In this document: positions 32,321 to 42,870 of the stretch, in pieces
Layout of the letters: every line of letters begins with the position of its first letter
Numbering within the stretch: position 1 is the first letter of the stretch
Assembly (NCBI GenBank): GCA_920105625.2
Contig: OV050030.1
Coordinates: 84,280,570-84,344,569, forward strand
Source: Clusia tigrina
Taxonomy: Eukaryota > Arthropoda > Insecta > Diptera > Clusiidae
Direction of reading: 5' to 3'
Length of the DNA stretch: 64,000 nt
Notes under the pieces: generated by a model
What the model saw: the letters and a program-made list of their open reading frames with translations, nothing else
What the model was told of the DNA's origin: nothing
Databases searched by the model: none
Position numbers and translations under genes: made by a program

Positions 32321-32567
32321 TTGTATATCTTTTTCTTTTCAAATGTTTTTTATTTTTCTTCTTTTAACTATTGTATTTTTTTTCTTATATATTTTTTCAT
32401 TAATTTTTTATTTTTATTCTTTTGATATTGTTTTTTTATATTTTATTTATTGTTTCTTTTTTTTCTTGGTTCGTTTTCTCTCCGTTTTGTTTATTTATTA
32501 TTTTTTTTTCTCAAACATTTTGTACATTCTTAACTCTAACATTTGGTTTGCTTAGCCTACTACACCG

Positions 32568-34374
32568 CTACTCTACACCGCAATCTCTGCTACCTACGGC
32601 GTTGGTTGTGGTTCTCGTTGTGGGTATTTGACTCGCTTCCTTAACTGGCAGAATATATATGAGATTACTGCAACGATCATTGCCAAGCGTTGTGATCGCG
32701 GCGATTCCTCCCTTTTCCAACGTGGAGTGCGTTATATCGTACGATGCTTTAAGGTTCAACAACGTCTGCTCTTTCTCCGTTTCCCCCATTAACTCGTTAA
32801 TTGAATTGCCGTTAGTCGCTAGAATCTTCCGCAGATCTCCGTGTGGTATTGCTTGTATCGTCGTTGGTACACTTGTACTATTTATTGGTTTCGAACGCTG
32901 CAAAGTTGTTAACAAGGCCTGAATGTTGGCCGCTATCTCTCTAGTTCCCATACTTGCTGGTGAAAACTCGTAATGCTGGTTCTTCTGCGCTCTATGCACC
33001 AGCGCCATCTCTTTCCCAATCAACCGACAGTATTCGCCAATGTGCAGGAATCCCGTCCCCTGCAGCTCTAGTCTTGTCGATCTTCCTTGGCACACTGCAG
33101 ACACAAAAATTGTCTCATCAAAATGGTATAGCCAGCGGTTGGGTGACTCTGTCACTACCAACAATCCCGAAAGCCGAGACTGCTACATGCTCGCACTTAT
33201 CTTGCTCGTTTTTCAGCGCTTGTACTTCACAAGATTTGCTTTCCCTTGTAAGGGCTTTCCCCGGATGTGGACACATACGCTGTGAAATATCCATCATTCT
33301 ACAAGACTTAATATCCTCCGACGTTAGTCCGATATAATTATCATGCACTCGATTCTCTGTGATGTAGTCATATAGTATCTTCGGTACTATGCTCCAATTA
33401 CCGTTTAACGCTTTAGATACGGGATATATCTTGTATAGCGCATATGCATCAGGAAGAGGAAGTGGTATTTTTATGACCACCAGATACCCCGCTTTCGACT
33501 TCGCTGCTCGTGCCGTTGCTAACTCGTACAGCTGTTCGGGCTTCTCCAAATACCAATTTATGCCACCCAAAGTCTTGGGAGCTGCTTTAAGTAGGGCTTC
33601 GGTGGAAGTGAACATAGGGTGTAACTTCCCATGCAACAAATCATCCACGAGTGCCATTTCAATTTGCTGACGTCCTTGCAGGTTCACAAGTTCTTTTGAT
33701 ACAAAATTCTCCAGATTAACGAGTTCCGCCAAATTGCTCAAGGCTTCCGCAGTTTTCTCATTTATCGATTTCATGCCAGCCTGCAACCGTTCAATATCGA
33801 CAAAAATTTCCTTTACTGCTTTGTGTAACCCTTTGTAGCTCGAATCCAGAATGGTTATTTCTTTGCCTAAGACCGACATAGTTTTAGCCTGTTGAATATC
33901 CAGACCTTGCAAATGAGCGTAAATCTTGTCCGCGTCACGATGGTCTATGGTTCCGATACCCCACTTCAGTATCACACTACCGACATCTATTAACGACCTT
34001 GTTGCACGTTGTTTGCTACCCCGAAATGACATAGCTTGCTCGTTTCGTCTGAGCCCCGCTATTATTAATTCCGCTTCCGCTGCCGTTATCTCACACCCTC
34101 TCTTACTTCCGTCAGATCCTGCCGTATTTGCTCTTAACTCGCAAAGCTCCATTGTTTTCTTTTGCAAGTCTTCTAGTTTCTTCAGTACTGGCTCCAGATC
34201 AGCATCGCGAAACTGCGATATCACCACCCACTCGTCTTTCGAGAACCAAACATTATCCAGTGATTCCAAAATCAGGTCCGTTTCCGCCAAGGGTTCCACC
34301 CGCACTTCCGCGGTTTCGCTGCATTTCGCTGGAACGCTCAAATAGGCTACCAAGAACACAGCTGCATTACACAT
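32568..34374 (-). pseudogene. env: Errantivirus env-like gene, unit 5 (same frameshifts as unit 1)
   Basis: Near-identical to the unit 1 copy, offset by 24383 bases. The 418-codon N-terminal frame (33118-34374) has the same translation; the downstream 198-codon frame (32568-33164) differs at one residue (VCQGRS versus VCQARS). The frame break at 33118-33164 and the shift in the membrane-anchor region are in the same places. The same splice-acceptor-like tract precedes its ATG. Signal peptide, RATR site and helical region are as in unit 1. Confidence 0.75.
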
Positions 34375-36058
34375 ATACTGTAGAAAAAAATAAGTAATCG
34401 CTACAATAACTTATCTAATAAAAATTTCTATTTCTCTAAATATTTAAATAATCATGGTTATACTACTGCTACATTATCGTTATCACTACTTTACACTAAC
34501 ATCCACCATCGACCGACCTATTCTCCTCTTTTTTTTTCTTACCATAATCTAGAATATCTAAATATCCTTGACCATGTATTTCCGTTGTCAATAGCATGAC
34601 CCAATTCCTTTCTTCTCTTAAAAAAAAATCTCCTGGTTTCGTATATATTCATAACACCTCTAGTGTGGAAAACCCCTCTATGAATGCATACGAAACATAC
34701 AGGCACCTCCTCGGTATTAACACTACCCTACTTACTACTGCGCTGAAGCCCCGCCCATTTTACACTAGCTTTCTAACCGCTGTCAGCTAGCCTATAGCTC
34801 CAGATTTTCTCTCAATTAACACTTAACTTAATACACACAATAAACTTACAAGCAAACTTTAGTCTATCTAACCAAATTTCGATTTTACTATTATCCATTC
34901 ACAACTAGCTCTCTTAGCTTGTTACCTACTGATTATTCTCCCTAACTTATTTTAGCTTAGTCCAACCTGTCATATTAACTAAATATACTAACAAGACCCT
35001 TTCTAACCTCTTACTTCAAAACAACCCCATTCATAATTGTCCTACGTAATTGTTAAACGAGTCAAAACTTGCCTTGGTCGGCTTACCATCTTACTGTACC
35101 GATTGTACCAGATGCTAGGCGACCAACATCCGATGCTGCCAACGTTCGATACTTCCAGGGTCGTACACCCGGAAGTTGTATTAAAACTAATTGAAATCAA
35201 TTGTATTCCATACTTATCTTCTTTATTACATTATTCATATCAATAAAAAAGATATTTAGAAAATTGTGTTTTTTTTCAATTCCCTTGAGTTTCTTCTTTT
35301 CCTATTATCATTACTTATACTAAATATAAAATTGTTTAATTACACTGCTTCCGTGTTTATTTACTTTACTTACTTCCCTATTGCTCTTCCAAACATACTT
35401 ACGTTTACTTTCATGCCCCTACCCCTACGACTTCATGTATATCGTACTGATAAAACAATTAAAATATTACTGCTAAACATATGCATGCAAACCACCATGT
35501 CTCATATTAAACTTACACGCTACACGCGCTCATACTTACTTATTGACATCCATACATATGTACATGACACATGCGCTTGTCATTATAGCGCATGCCAAAA
35601 ATGTCAACGCATCAGATTACCCGTGTACGTTATGAGTAGCTACAAACTTAATAACGTATTGCATAAACGCCCCAGTTATTGACTCTGCTGCTCATGTGAC
35701 TACCTAAACCGCACAAACAAACAAAAAATATATATGCATTTATTTGCTTCCCATTTTTCTTTCTTCATTCTTTATTGAAGTCATGTTTTCAGCTCGCAAA
35801 AATTATTTCTTTTACTACTTCACGCGGGCATTCGTACACTGTCTCGCCCTTGAATCATAATATATGGTTTCATTCTTTCATACCGCTGTCTTGCTTACGT
35901 TTAATTTTCTTCGTTTTCAAGGTTGAAATTATTATTTAATAAAAAGTTCACTCATTTCAGTCGTCACTTTCCGCACGAACTGAATTTGGGATAGGTCAAG
36001 TAAAGAAAACCTCTGCTTCAATTCACTCATCATTGCAACCAGTTTCACACTAAAATTC
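34375..36058. other. pol-env spacer, unit 5
   Basis: Nearly unchanged copy of the 10013-11674 spacer (for example GTATATATTC for GTAAATATTC near 34640). No coding evidence. Confidence 0.5.
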
Positions 36059-36910
36059 TTAATTCGATCTGTAGGGCTTCAACAGATTGTTATGGAAACG
36101 TCTCAATTTGTTTCCTATCCTAACCTCTGTTGTTACTGGCCCCAAAATCTTTTCTACTTTATATGGACCAAGCCAAATATGGGAAAATTTGTTCTTCTTA
36201 TTACTGTTACGCAGTAAAACATTGTCCCCAGCAACGAACTGCACGGGATTAGTGGAAGCATCATATTGCTTCTTGGATACCTCTTGCCCTTTCCTGCGCC
36301 TCCTAGCCAACTCGTGCCCTTTCTGCACTTGATAACGTAACAGATGTGGGTAGTCGTATGTATTATATAAAGGCGCTGGCTTTCGTTTCAAATTCGATGG
36401 CATTTGAGGTTGGAAACCATACAACGTGAAAAATGGCGTCTGGTTAGTGGATGCCTGTACAGTGTTGTTGTGCACATGCATTGCTGACGCCAACCACTGG
36501 TCCCAGTTCGATCCATCCTCCTTCACAAAATGCCTCAAGTATTCAGCTAGCGGTCGGTGGCTACGTTCTAACGAACCGTTAGCCTGAGGGTGATACGGGG
36601 TGATGTGAAGTTTCTTCACCTTTAGCAGTTTACGCGTTTCAGAAAAAATTCTCGAAATGAAATTAGTGCCGTTATCTGTTACAAGTATCTTTGGGACACC
36701 TAATTTTGCTACAACTTCCCCAAAGAAAATCCTAGCTACCGTGGTTGCCTCCGCATCCGGCATGGCAACCGCTATAAAGTATTTAGATAGGTCGTCCTGG
36801 AATGTTAGGATGTATTTATTCCCAGACGAGCTCTCGGGCAATGGTCCCACCATATCCATGAACACCTTTTCGAATGGTCTGTTAGCAGTATCAGTTAGTT
36901 GCATAGGCAT
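36059..36910 (-). CDS. pol (IN): Integrase core and C-terminal domain, unit 5
   Basis: 284 codons, D,D-35-E triad intact, differing from unit 1 at two residues (SETRKLL for SETCKLL; NTVQAST for NTVHAST). The zinc-binding domain is missing as in unit 1. Translation of either copy from the truncated pol is uncertain. Confidence 0.85.
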   Translation of the reverse strand: MPMQLTDTANRPFEKVFMDMVGPLPESSSGNKYILTFQDDLSKYFIAVAMPDAEATTVARIFFGEVVAKLGVPKILVTDNGTNFISRIFSETRKLLKVKKLHITPYHPQANGSLERSHRPLAEYLRHFVKEDGSNWDQWLASAMHVHNNTVQASTNQTPFFTLYGFQPQMPSNLKRKPAPLYNTYDYPHLLRYQVQKGHELARRRRKGQEVSKKQYDASTNPVQFVAGDNVLLRNSNKKNKFSHIWLGPYKVEKILGPVTTEVRIGNKLRRFHNNLLKPYRSN

Positions 36911-36915
36911 CCTTG

Positions 36916-37596
36916 TTAGCCTTGATACCTTCTTCTTCTGACATCAAACCCCAGTTCCACTTTTACCCTGTCTAACTCAATCCATGCCCTCACTATTATT
37001 CGTTCCCCTTTTGACCTTTCCGTTTGCCCATCATTGATCGCATATCCCGCGATATTCTCAGTGATTCTCAGAACACTCGTATTTTGCGGCGCCCTACTCA
37101 GCGCATCCGCATTCAAATTCGTTTTCCCTGGCTTGTATACAATATCAAATGTGTACTCGGACAGCTTATGCCTGAACCGTGTCAGTCTAGACGTTTGATC
37201 CTTCAAATTTACGATTCCCCTTAGCGGTTGGTGGTCAGTGTAAACCGTGAACTGCCTCCCCAAAAGGTATGATCTGAAGTTACGAGTGGCCCAAACTATA
37301 GCGAGCATCTCCCTCTCTATCGTAGAGTACCGCTTCTCGGTCTCACTCAGCGCTCTACTCGCGAAAGCTATAGGATGATCGCGACCCTCTTGTTCCTGCG
37401 AAAGAACCGCTCCCAGAGCTTCACCACTGGCGTCTGTTGTTAAAATGAAATGCTTATTAAAGTCCGGGTAAAACAGGATGGGTGGTGTCGTAATAGCCAA
37501 TTTCAAACCTTCGAACGCCTGTTGGCATGACTCCGTCCATTCCAATTTTGTGTCCTTATGTAGCAATTTCGTGATTGGCAGCGACAACTGAGCCAT
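36916..37596 (-). CDS. pol (RNH): RNase H domain, unit 5
   Basis: 227 codons with all four acidic catalytic residues. It shares LEWTES with unit 1 and RGIVNLKDQ with units 2-4. Joined to gag by the same RT/protease deletion. Confidence 0.87.
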   Translation of the reverse strand: MAQLSLPITKLLHKDTKLEWTESCQQAFEGLKLAITTPPILFYPDFNKHFILTTDASGEALGAVLSQEQEGRDHPIAFASRALSETEKRYSTIEREMLAIVWATRNFRSYLLGRQFTVYTDHQPLRGIVNLKDQTSRLTRFRHKLSEYTFDIVYKPGKTNLNADALSRAPQNTSVLRITENIAGYAINDGQTERSKGERIIVRAWIELDRVKVELGFDVRRRRYQG

Positions 37597-37646
37597 ATTT
37601 GCTGATTTCCGAAGCTTTCTCTGGAGTAGTACTGTCTACCCTGTTG

Positions 37647-38220
37647 TCTTGCTGATGCATTCCTTGGACAACTCATCCCTCTTTGGTGTCCATAATTACC
37701 GCAATCCTCATAAAACGGAGTATTCCTCCTCGTTCGGCACTCATCCCAGAAATGCCCGTGCCTATTACAAAATGAGCATACGACCTCTACAGCCGGTCGT
37801 CGATCTCTATGGTCCATTCCCCGTTTCTCATTACCCCCCAATTCTTGTCGCGGGACACTCGAACCAGCGGGTGCACTCGTCCAGCATATGCCCCCCGTCG
37901 TGGCTCTTTGCTGAATGGCCACCTCTGCAGACGTAACTGCCTCTATCAAATCTGCCATTGATCGTTGTGTCAGACCTAGCGTGTAATTGGCCAAGTCCCT
38001 GTTTACTAAACCGGTCTTGAACACCGTCACCATGGCCCTCTCTATTTGCGATTTGTATACTGACGCACTTTCAGGGAATTGCCTGTTTGCTACTGCACTC
38101 GCTGCACTCCCTAGTGACTGGAGCCTACGGCCCCAGGCTCTCAATTCCTCTCCAGGCTTCTGAGTAGACTCCTGGATCTCTCTTATGTCGTACGTCGTAC
38201 GTCCTTTCCAGGGGAGCATA
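37647..38220 (-). pseudogene. gag: gag, C-terminal half, unit 5 (best preserved)
   Basis: A 238-codon frame (37503-38219) covers the capsid end without the 46-bp deletion and both zinc knuckles. The second knuckle reads YEDCGNYGH, so its first cysteine is replaced by tyrosine. Next to the mariner the sequence is shortened (TACGTCGTACGTCC near 38190-38203) relative to unit 1, so a stretch around YLKQKSYD is lost. Confidence 0.8.
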
Positions 38221-39533
38221 TAAAGGGTTTTTCAAAAGAAACGCTACAAAAGTAAATAGATAGTGACAGCGAACGACGCCATATTTTTTCCCGCTCTTTT
38301 GACATTTCTCTTCAGTAAGGTTTGCCATTTCATCATGCAAAGATATACGAGCCAACAACGAGTCGAAATTATTAAAATTTACTACCGAAATTTGGAGTCA
38401 GTCGCCTCAACTTTAAGAGCGCTACGTCCAATTTATGGTCGTCATAATTGTCCTAGCAGATCAACAATTGAGCGTCTAGTGGAAAAATTTGAATCCACAG
38501 GCACAGTACAAAATGAATGAAATGAAGAAGTGCCCGTAGTGTCGAGAATATTGCTGCCACTGAGGCTTCAGTTCAAGAAAGCCCAAATGTGTCTCTCACA
38601 CGTCGTTCTCAAGCGTTGGGCATCTCTGTGACGTCGTTGTGGCGAATTTTGCGAAAAGATCTTGGCCTACATCCTTACAAGATCAAATTGACGCAAGAAC
38701 CGAAGCCGCTTGACCACCATAAGCGTCGTATGTTCGTGAATTGGGCTGAGCAACAACTTGAAAATGATTCGGATTTTCATCGGAAAATCATCTTCAGCGA
38801 TGAGCATCATCTTCAGCGATGCTCATTTCTGGCTGAATGGCTTCGTCAATAAGCAAAATATGCGTTATTGGTTAGACAGCAATCCACACGTACTCCATGA
38901 GTCATCATTGTATCCCGAAAAAATTACGGTTTGGTGCGGTTTATGGGCCGGCGGCGTCATTGGGCCGTACTTCTTCCGTGATGATCAAGGCCGGCACATT
39001 ACTGTGAATGCGAATCGCAACCGTTCAATGATAACCGAATATTTTTGGCCCCAATTGGATAATATGGACTTGGAGGATATGTGGTTCCAACAGGACGGCG
39101 CCACAAGCCACACAGCGAATGCCACAATCAATTTACTGCAAACCAAGTTTGGTGAACGTGTTATCTCACGAAATGGCCCAGTCGATTGGCCGCCTCGGTC
39201 GTGCGATTTGACACCGTTAGATTATTTCCTGTGGGGCTACGTCAAGTCTATGGTCTATGCCAACAAGCCAGCGACGATTGATGAACTTCGTACGAATATC
39301 GAACGTAAAATTGCAGCAGTATCGGCCGATTTATGCTTGAAAACCTTTGGAAATTGGGTTCAGCGTCTGGACTTCTGCAAGCATGCCCGTGGTGGCCATG
39401 GAAAAGAAATCGAGTTCTATACATAATGGCATCGAACGTACTTTCATAGGAATAAAGAATTTCATTGATATCTAAAACAGGTTTTGTTTTATTTAAAAAG
39501 CCTTTTGTAGCGCTCTCATTGAAAAACCCGATA
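38221..39533 (+). mobile_element. Full-size mariner (1309 bp) in gag, unit 5, with broken transposase
   Basis: Ends at 38223 and 39531, TA flanks. The transposase pseudogene (38335-39426) shares the early stop (near 38518) and 19-bp duplication (near 38789-38826), with private changes (EPKPLDH, TFGNWVQ, KHARGGH). Confidence 0.92.
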
Positions 39534-40932
39534 AATCAGTCAGGTTGTCTACTGGGCTATGTGCCAACAAATCAAACGCGTCCCCTGTTGTTCTCTGTCT
39601 TATACATCTTATCAAGTGTTCAACCTCCGCTCCCGGAAGACTTTGTTGGGCAAGCTCGCAACCTTCCTTGAACCTCCTGATTTCCGTCCTGAGATCGTAA
39701 ATCTCAACGCCAGAAAACATAAGCACAAGCTTCTCCACAGCTTTGGCCACCTCCAGAATGCTCATTCTGACTGTCGAGTTAACCACCACAGGAATAACTG
39801 TATCGCTCACCTCTTGTGTAGCTAATTGGCTATTAATCCCCTCTTCCAATAGATACTTAACCAGATCCTGGCGCAAACTTAGTGGCCGCCGTGCTTCCAA
39901 CCGAGTTGGCGTGTCGTATATAGGCTCTTCCGACTGAGGCGCTTTATCCTTTTCCCCGACGCTCGCCGGTTGAGTCGCTGCTTTCTTATTCACCTGCGAT
40001 TCGCGCTGCGCCTGGTCTTCAATGAAACTAATCGGTAGCCCTCCTAAATCGCAATCCCTCACTACTATTTTCGGAACGGGATGTCCTCGGGTACACTGGG
40101 GCGTCAAGTATCCTGATCCTCCTACTTCCGGTATCGAAGCTTGAACCGTCTGCGTTTGTATTTCCGACGTCGACACCGACCTTGGCCTCACCTGGGATGG
40201 CTTCACTTCCACCGTCGCTCCCCTAAACCTGAAATTCTCTTGCTCTAACAAAGAAGCTTCCTCCTCTGTTTCCTCGAGCCGTCTTGAGAGTTCCTTAGTT
40301 TTATTTTGGAGGAATTCTCTATCAGCTTTCAGATCTTCCTTTTCCTTACGTACTTCCTCTAATTCTTTTTCCCTCCTGCTCAAGATAGCAGTCAGCGTCA
40401 AATCGGCTGCTTCCAAAGGCGATATTCTACCCCTTACTCTGGCCTCCTCCCACAACGTCTGGGCTTCAGTCTTACCCGCGCTGGCTTCGAAATGTTCGAA
40501 TATCCTCTCGGTGAAAAGATTAACCTCTGTTTTTACTGCTTTTAATTCGTCCTGTGCGTCTTCTTTGCTCTTTAACGGAGACCCGCTCGGTGCCTCAATT
40601 GTTGCTAAATCCGTCTCGAATACCTTGAGCCACCCTGAAACTAAACTTTCCAAATATCCAGGAAAATTCGTCGCAAAGTATTCGTCGTCCTTACAGACCT
40701 CCGTGTGCGGCAGTAATTTTACGTGGTTGTTTTGAAATTTTTCTACCAAACCTCGCAACTCGGTGATTCGTCTGTGATAATACTTCACCGTTTTCACATC
40801 CTTCCGGTCCTTCCTGAAGTTGGAAATCAACCTCTGTACCTCTTTGCCCACCACTTCCTGGGATTTCAGCAACTCCTTCTTCCTTCGAGTCCCATGTACT
40901 ATGCCTAATCCAATAAATATCCAGTTGAACAA
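39534..40932 (-). pseudogene. gag: gag, N-terminal half, unit 5
   Basis: Open through 40932 because a small deletion at about 40880 (CTTCTTCC versus CTTCACTTCC) moves the frame upstream of KELLKSQEVV. No ATG begins this frame, so the natural start is unclear here too. It shares EVEHLIRC and ADREFLQ with unit 1 rather than units 2-4. Confidence 0.77.
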
Positions 40933-41799
40933 CCCAATCTCAAAGAAAAATCCCCATGCATCTGTTCAAAAAAAAAAAAAAAAAAATCCTCCCAATTCGC
41001 AAAAACCGAAATTGGATTTACAGGCAAAATATGTCTTGATTCATTCCCAGAGATTTGAATCCATATTTAATAAAAAAAACCCGTAACGTATGCGCCACGT
41101 AATAATAGCATTTAAATGTTTACTTCAACATTGCTACGCAAATTGTAGTTTTAGAACTACACAAACTTTGATGCAACAACACGTGTTCTCGGCACCTTTT
41201 CACCTAATACCCTAAACTCAAAATGCCAAATATTCTACTCAATCTTTATTTTGATTTCAAAACAATATAAATTGAAACATATCAATGTCCCTGCCGACAA
41301 ACAAACACAAATCCCCTATCATAACCGTACGAACCCTATACCGTGGCACGTTCTTTCCGAACCAAACCAACCGGTATACACAAGTTCGCAATTCAATAAC
41401 GCAAAAACCGTGAATTAGCAGACACGTCCCACATCCCCCGAGAATGTTGAAACAAGAGGTAAGAAAAAATATGAGCCTAATCTCAGTGAAATAAACCTAT
41501 ACAACCTGACCATTAAAAATTTTCGAGGATCGACCTAGTGTCACCTAACCGCAGCGGCTATTCAGCCCCGATGCTGCTTCTTCTGCTTCCACACGGCCAC
41601 CGAAGAATCGTCGACAAAATTCACTTAAATACTAAAATGTCCTACTATAAGCATACTTACCAATATCCTTGCTCCCTCCATTGAACTCCTTTGAGTTGGT
41701 TATCCTAACGTTGCTAGTAGTAGTTTCCCGTTGGTGGATTCCCGCGTAGGAGTGCTCTTTTCCTGGCACTCGACGTTGGATCCTACCGGCTGCGCCAAT
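40933..41799 (-). other. 5' leader and PBS of unit 5
   Basis: Non-coding leader with an A-tract near 40969-40986; PBS at 41780-41797 (tRNA-Ser type) then AT and LTR F. Confidence 0.6.
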
Positions 41800-42238
41800 T
41801 GTTGCGTTCTCCGAGCGTTAGCTGTGGCAATGCGCCCTGCAGTTGCCTGTGACCTGTAAATACTTGCCAGACCTGTAAAACACTTGCCGACTGCGGCGTA
41901 AACACAACACACACCGTTTCGCTTTCGGAAATATACAACTTCGATCTATTCTTAATCCACCTTTATTTATATTCTTAATTCTAGCTACATAATTATTTTT
42001 ATAATCTACTTAGGTGTTCCAATTACGCAAGTGCTGACCCAAAACAATAATCGCTATAAGCCAGTTCATACACAATGCCAATGGTGCATTTTAGCCCTAG
42101 TTTTTGTGTCACTGTGTAATTGTAACACCTGTGAAATTCATATATGTAATATTAATTATAGCTACAACCGGTCGATAGGCTACTTGGGTTGTGTCGCGAG
42201 TCAACTACTCGTAGGTAGTCGTATCTTGACTCGCAACA
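41800..42238 (-). repeat. LTR F (5' LTR of unit 5, outer right)
   Basis: 439 bp ending CGCAACA at 42238, directly before the right ACGT. It shares GTGACCTG with LTR B and has private CCACCTTTATT near 41958. Confidence 0.95.
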
Positions 42239-42242
42239 ACGT
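42239..42242. repeat. Right target-site duplication of the LTR array (ACGT)
   Basis: Matches 7327-7330. Joining 42239 onward to 7326 gives the uninterrupted minus-strand Helitron codons AGEHVRRYNAP. Confidence 0.88.
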
Positions 42243-42505
42243 GCTCTCCAGCTGGTGGTTTATCAGGATTGATGACAATAGCGTGATTGTCACTTTGCAA
42301 TTCGTGTATGTGTGATTTGAAGAATTTTAAAAATTCATTGTGCTTATTCAATAGGGCGTCCAGGTCGCCGACGATGCGCCTGGCTTTATGCGAATTGAGA
42401 TTGTAGCCGCAACGCGCATTCACGCGATGGCGAGTGCGCGTTCGGGTTCTACACGATTGATGTCCTCATATGATTTCATGTTTGAAGCAAATTTTACTAA
42501 TTTCC
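42239..42505 (-). pseudogene. Helitron A, part 1: upstream N-terminal coding fragment
   Basis: The minus strand reads VEPERALAIA, then after a stop NARCGYNLNSHKARRIVGDL, LDALLNKHNEFLKFFKSH and SDNHAIVINPDKPPAGEHV, matching 44790-44966 of Helitron B. It continues at 7330 after removal of the array. The upstream limit near 42505 is where similarity becomes unrecognisable. Confidence 0.82.
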
Positions 42506-42689
42506 ATTTCTAATAATAAATGCATATGTTCTTGTTATATAACTGATATACAAAGTTTTGTAAAAAAATGGATATAATACTTAAACTTTTATTTCCTATG
42601 GCCTGCTGTTGATATAAAGATAATGCCGCGTCTTCGATTGCTATGATTGAAATTTGTTTTCATTCCAATTCCAACAAATAAATAAAAAT
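42506..42689. other. Unassigned AT-rich stretch left of the I element
   Basis: No gene recognised. It ends in the I-element target site. Confidence 0.3.
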
Positions 42690-42701
42690 AACATTCCTAC
42701 A
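42690..42701. repeat. Left target-site copy of the I element (AACATTCCTACA)
   Basis: Repeated as AACATTCCTCCA at 52375-52386, 11 of 12 identical. Length fits I-type elements, which make duplications of about 10-14 bp. Confidence 0.7.
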
Positions 42702-42870
42702 CAGTCATCGCGTACGGTTGTGCTCAATAGTGGTATCGGTAATTTTTTTTTCTCGTTCTCTTCGCGTGTTTTCTCTTTTTCTCCCACGTGTTTTGTAAAA
42801 TATATTTTATCGTTCTAATCGGAAGAAAAGCACATCACTCTGTTTTTTCTTGTATAAAAAAGGAGCAAAC

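Larger units (their letters stand above)
7331..42238 (-). mobile_element. Tandem array of an errantivirus-like LTR retrotransposon: 6 LTRs, 5 internal regions, one TSD
   Basis: LTRs lie at 7331-7769, 16597-17035, 22097-22535, 27585-28023, 31723-32076 and 41800-42238. Every internal LTR is preceded (plus strand) by the primer binding site of one unit and followed by the polypurine tract of the next, so neighbouring units share one LTR in head-to-tail order. No TSD exists inside; ACGT flanks only the outer ends. All units lack protease and most of RT and carry a mariner at one gag site. Units 1 and 5 keep env and integrase; units 2-4 share one deletion that removes both. By eye the outer LTRs differ at roughly eight positions, while inner LTRs are nearly identical. 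The arrangement fits one insertion followed by LTR-mediated unequal exchange. A collapsed or duplicated assembly is the alternative. Confidence 0.9.

Noticed and set aside
32201..32555. Long tyrosine/isoleucine frames over 32201-32555
   Set aside because: They are translations of the (TA)n and T-rich repeats.
12532..39531. CRISPR-like or satellite array because of the 5.5-kb periodicity
   Set aside because: The repeats are LTR element units with PBS, polypurine tracts and genes; this is eukaryotic sequence.
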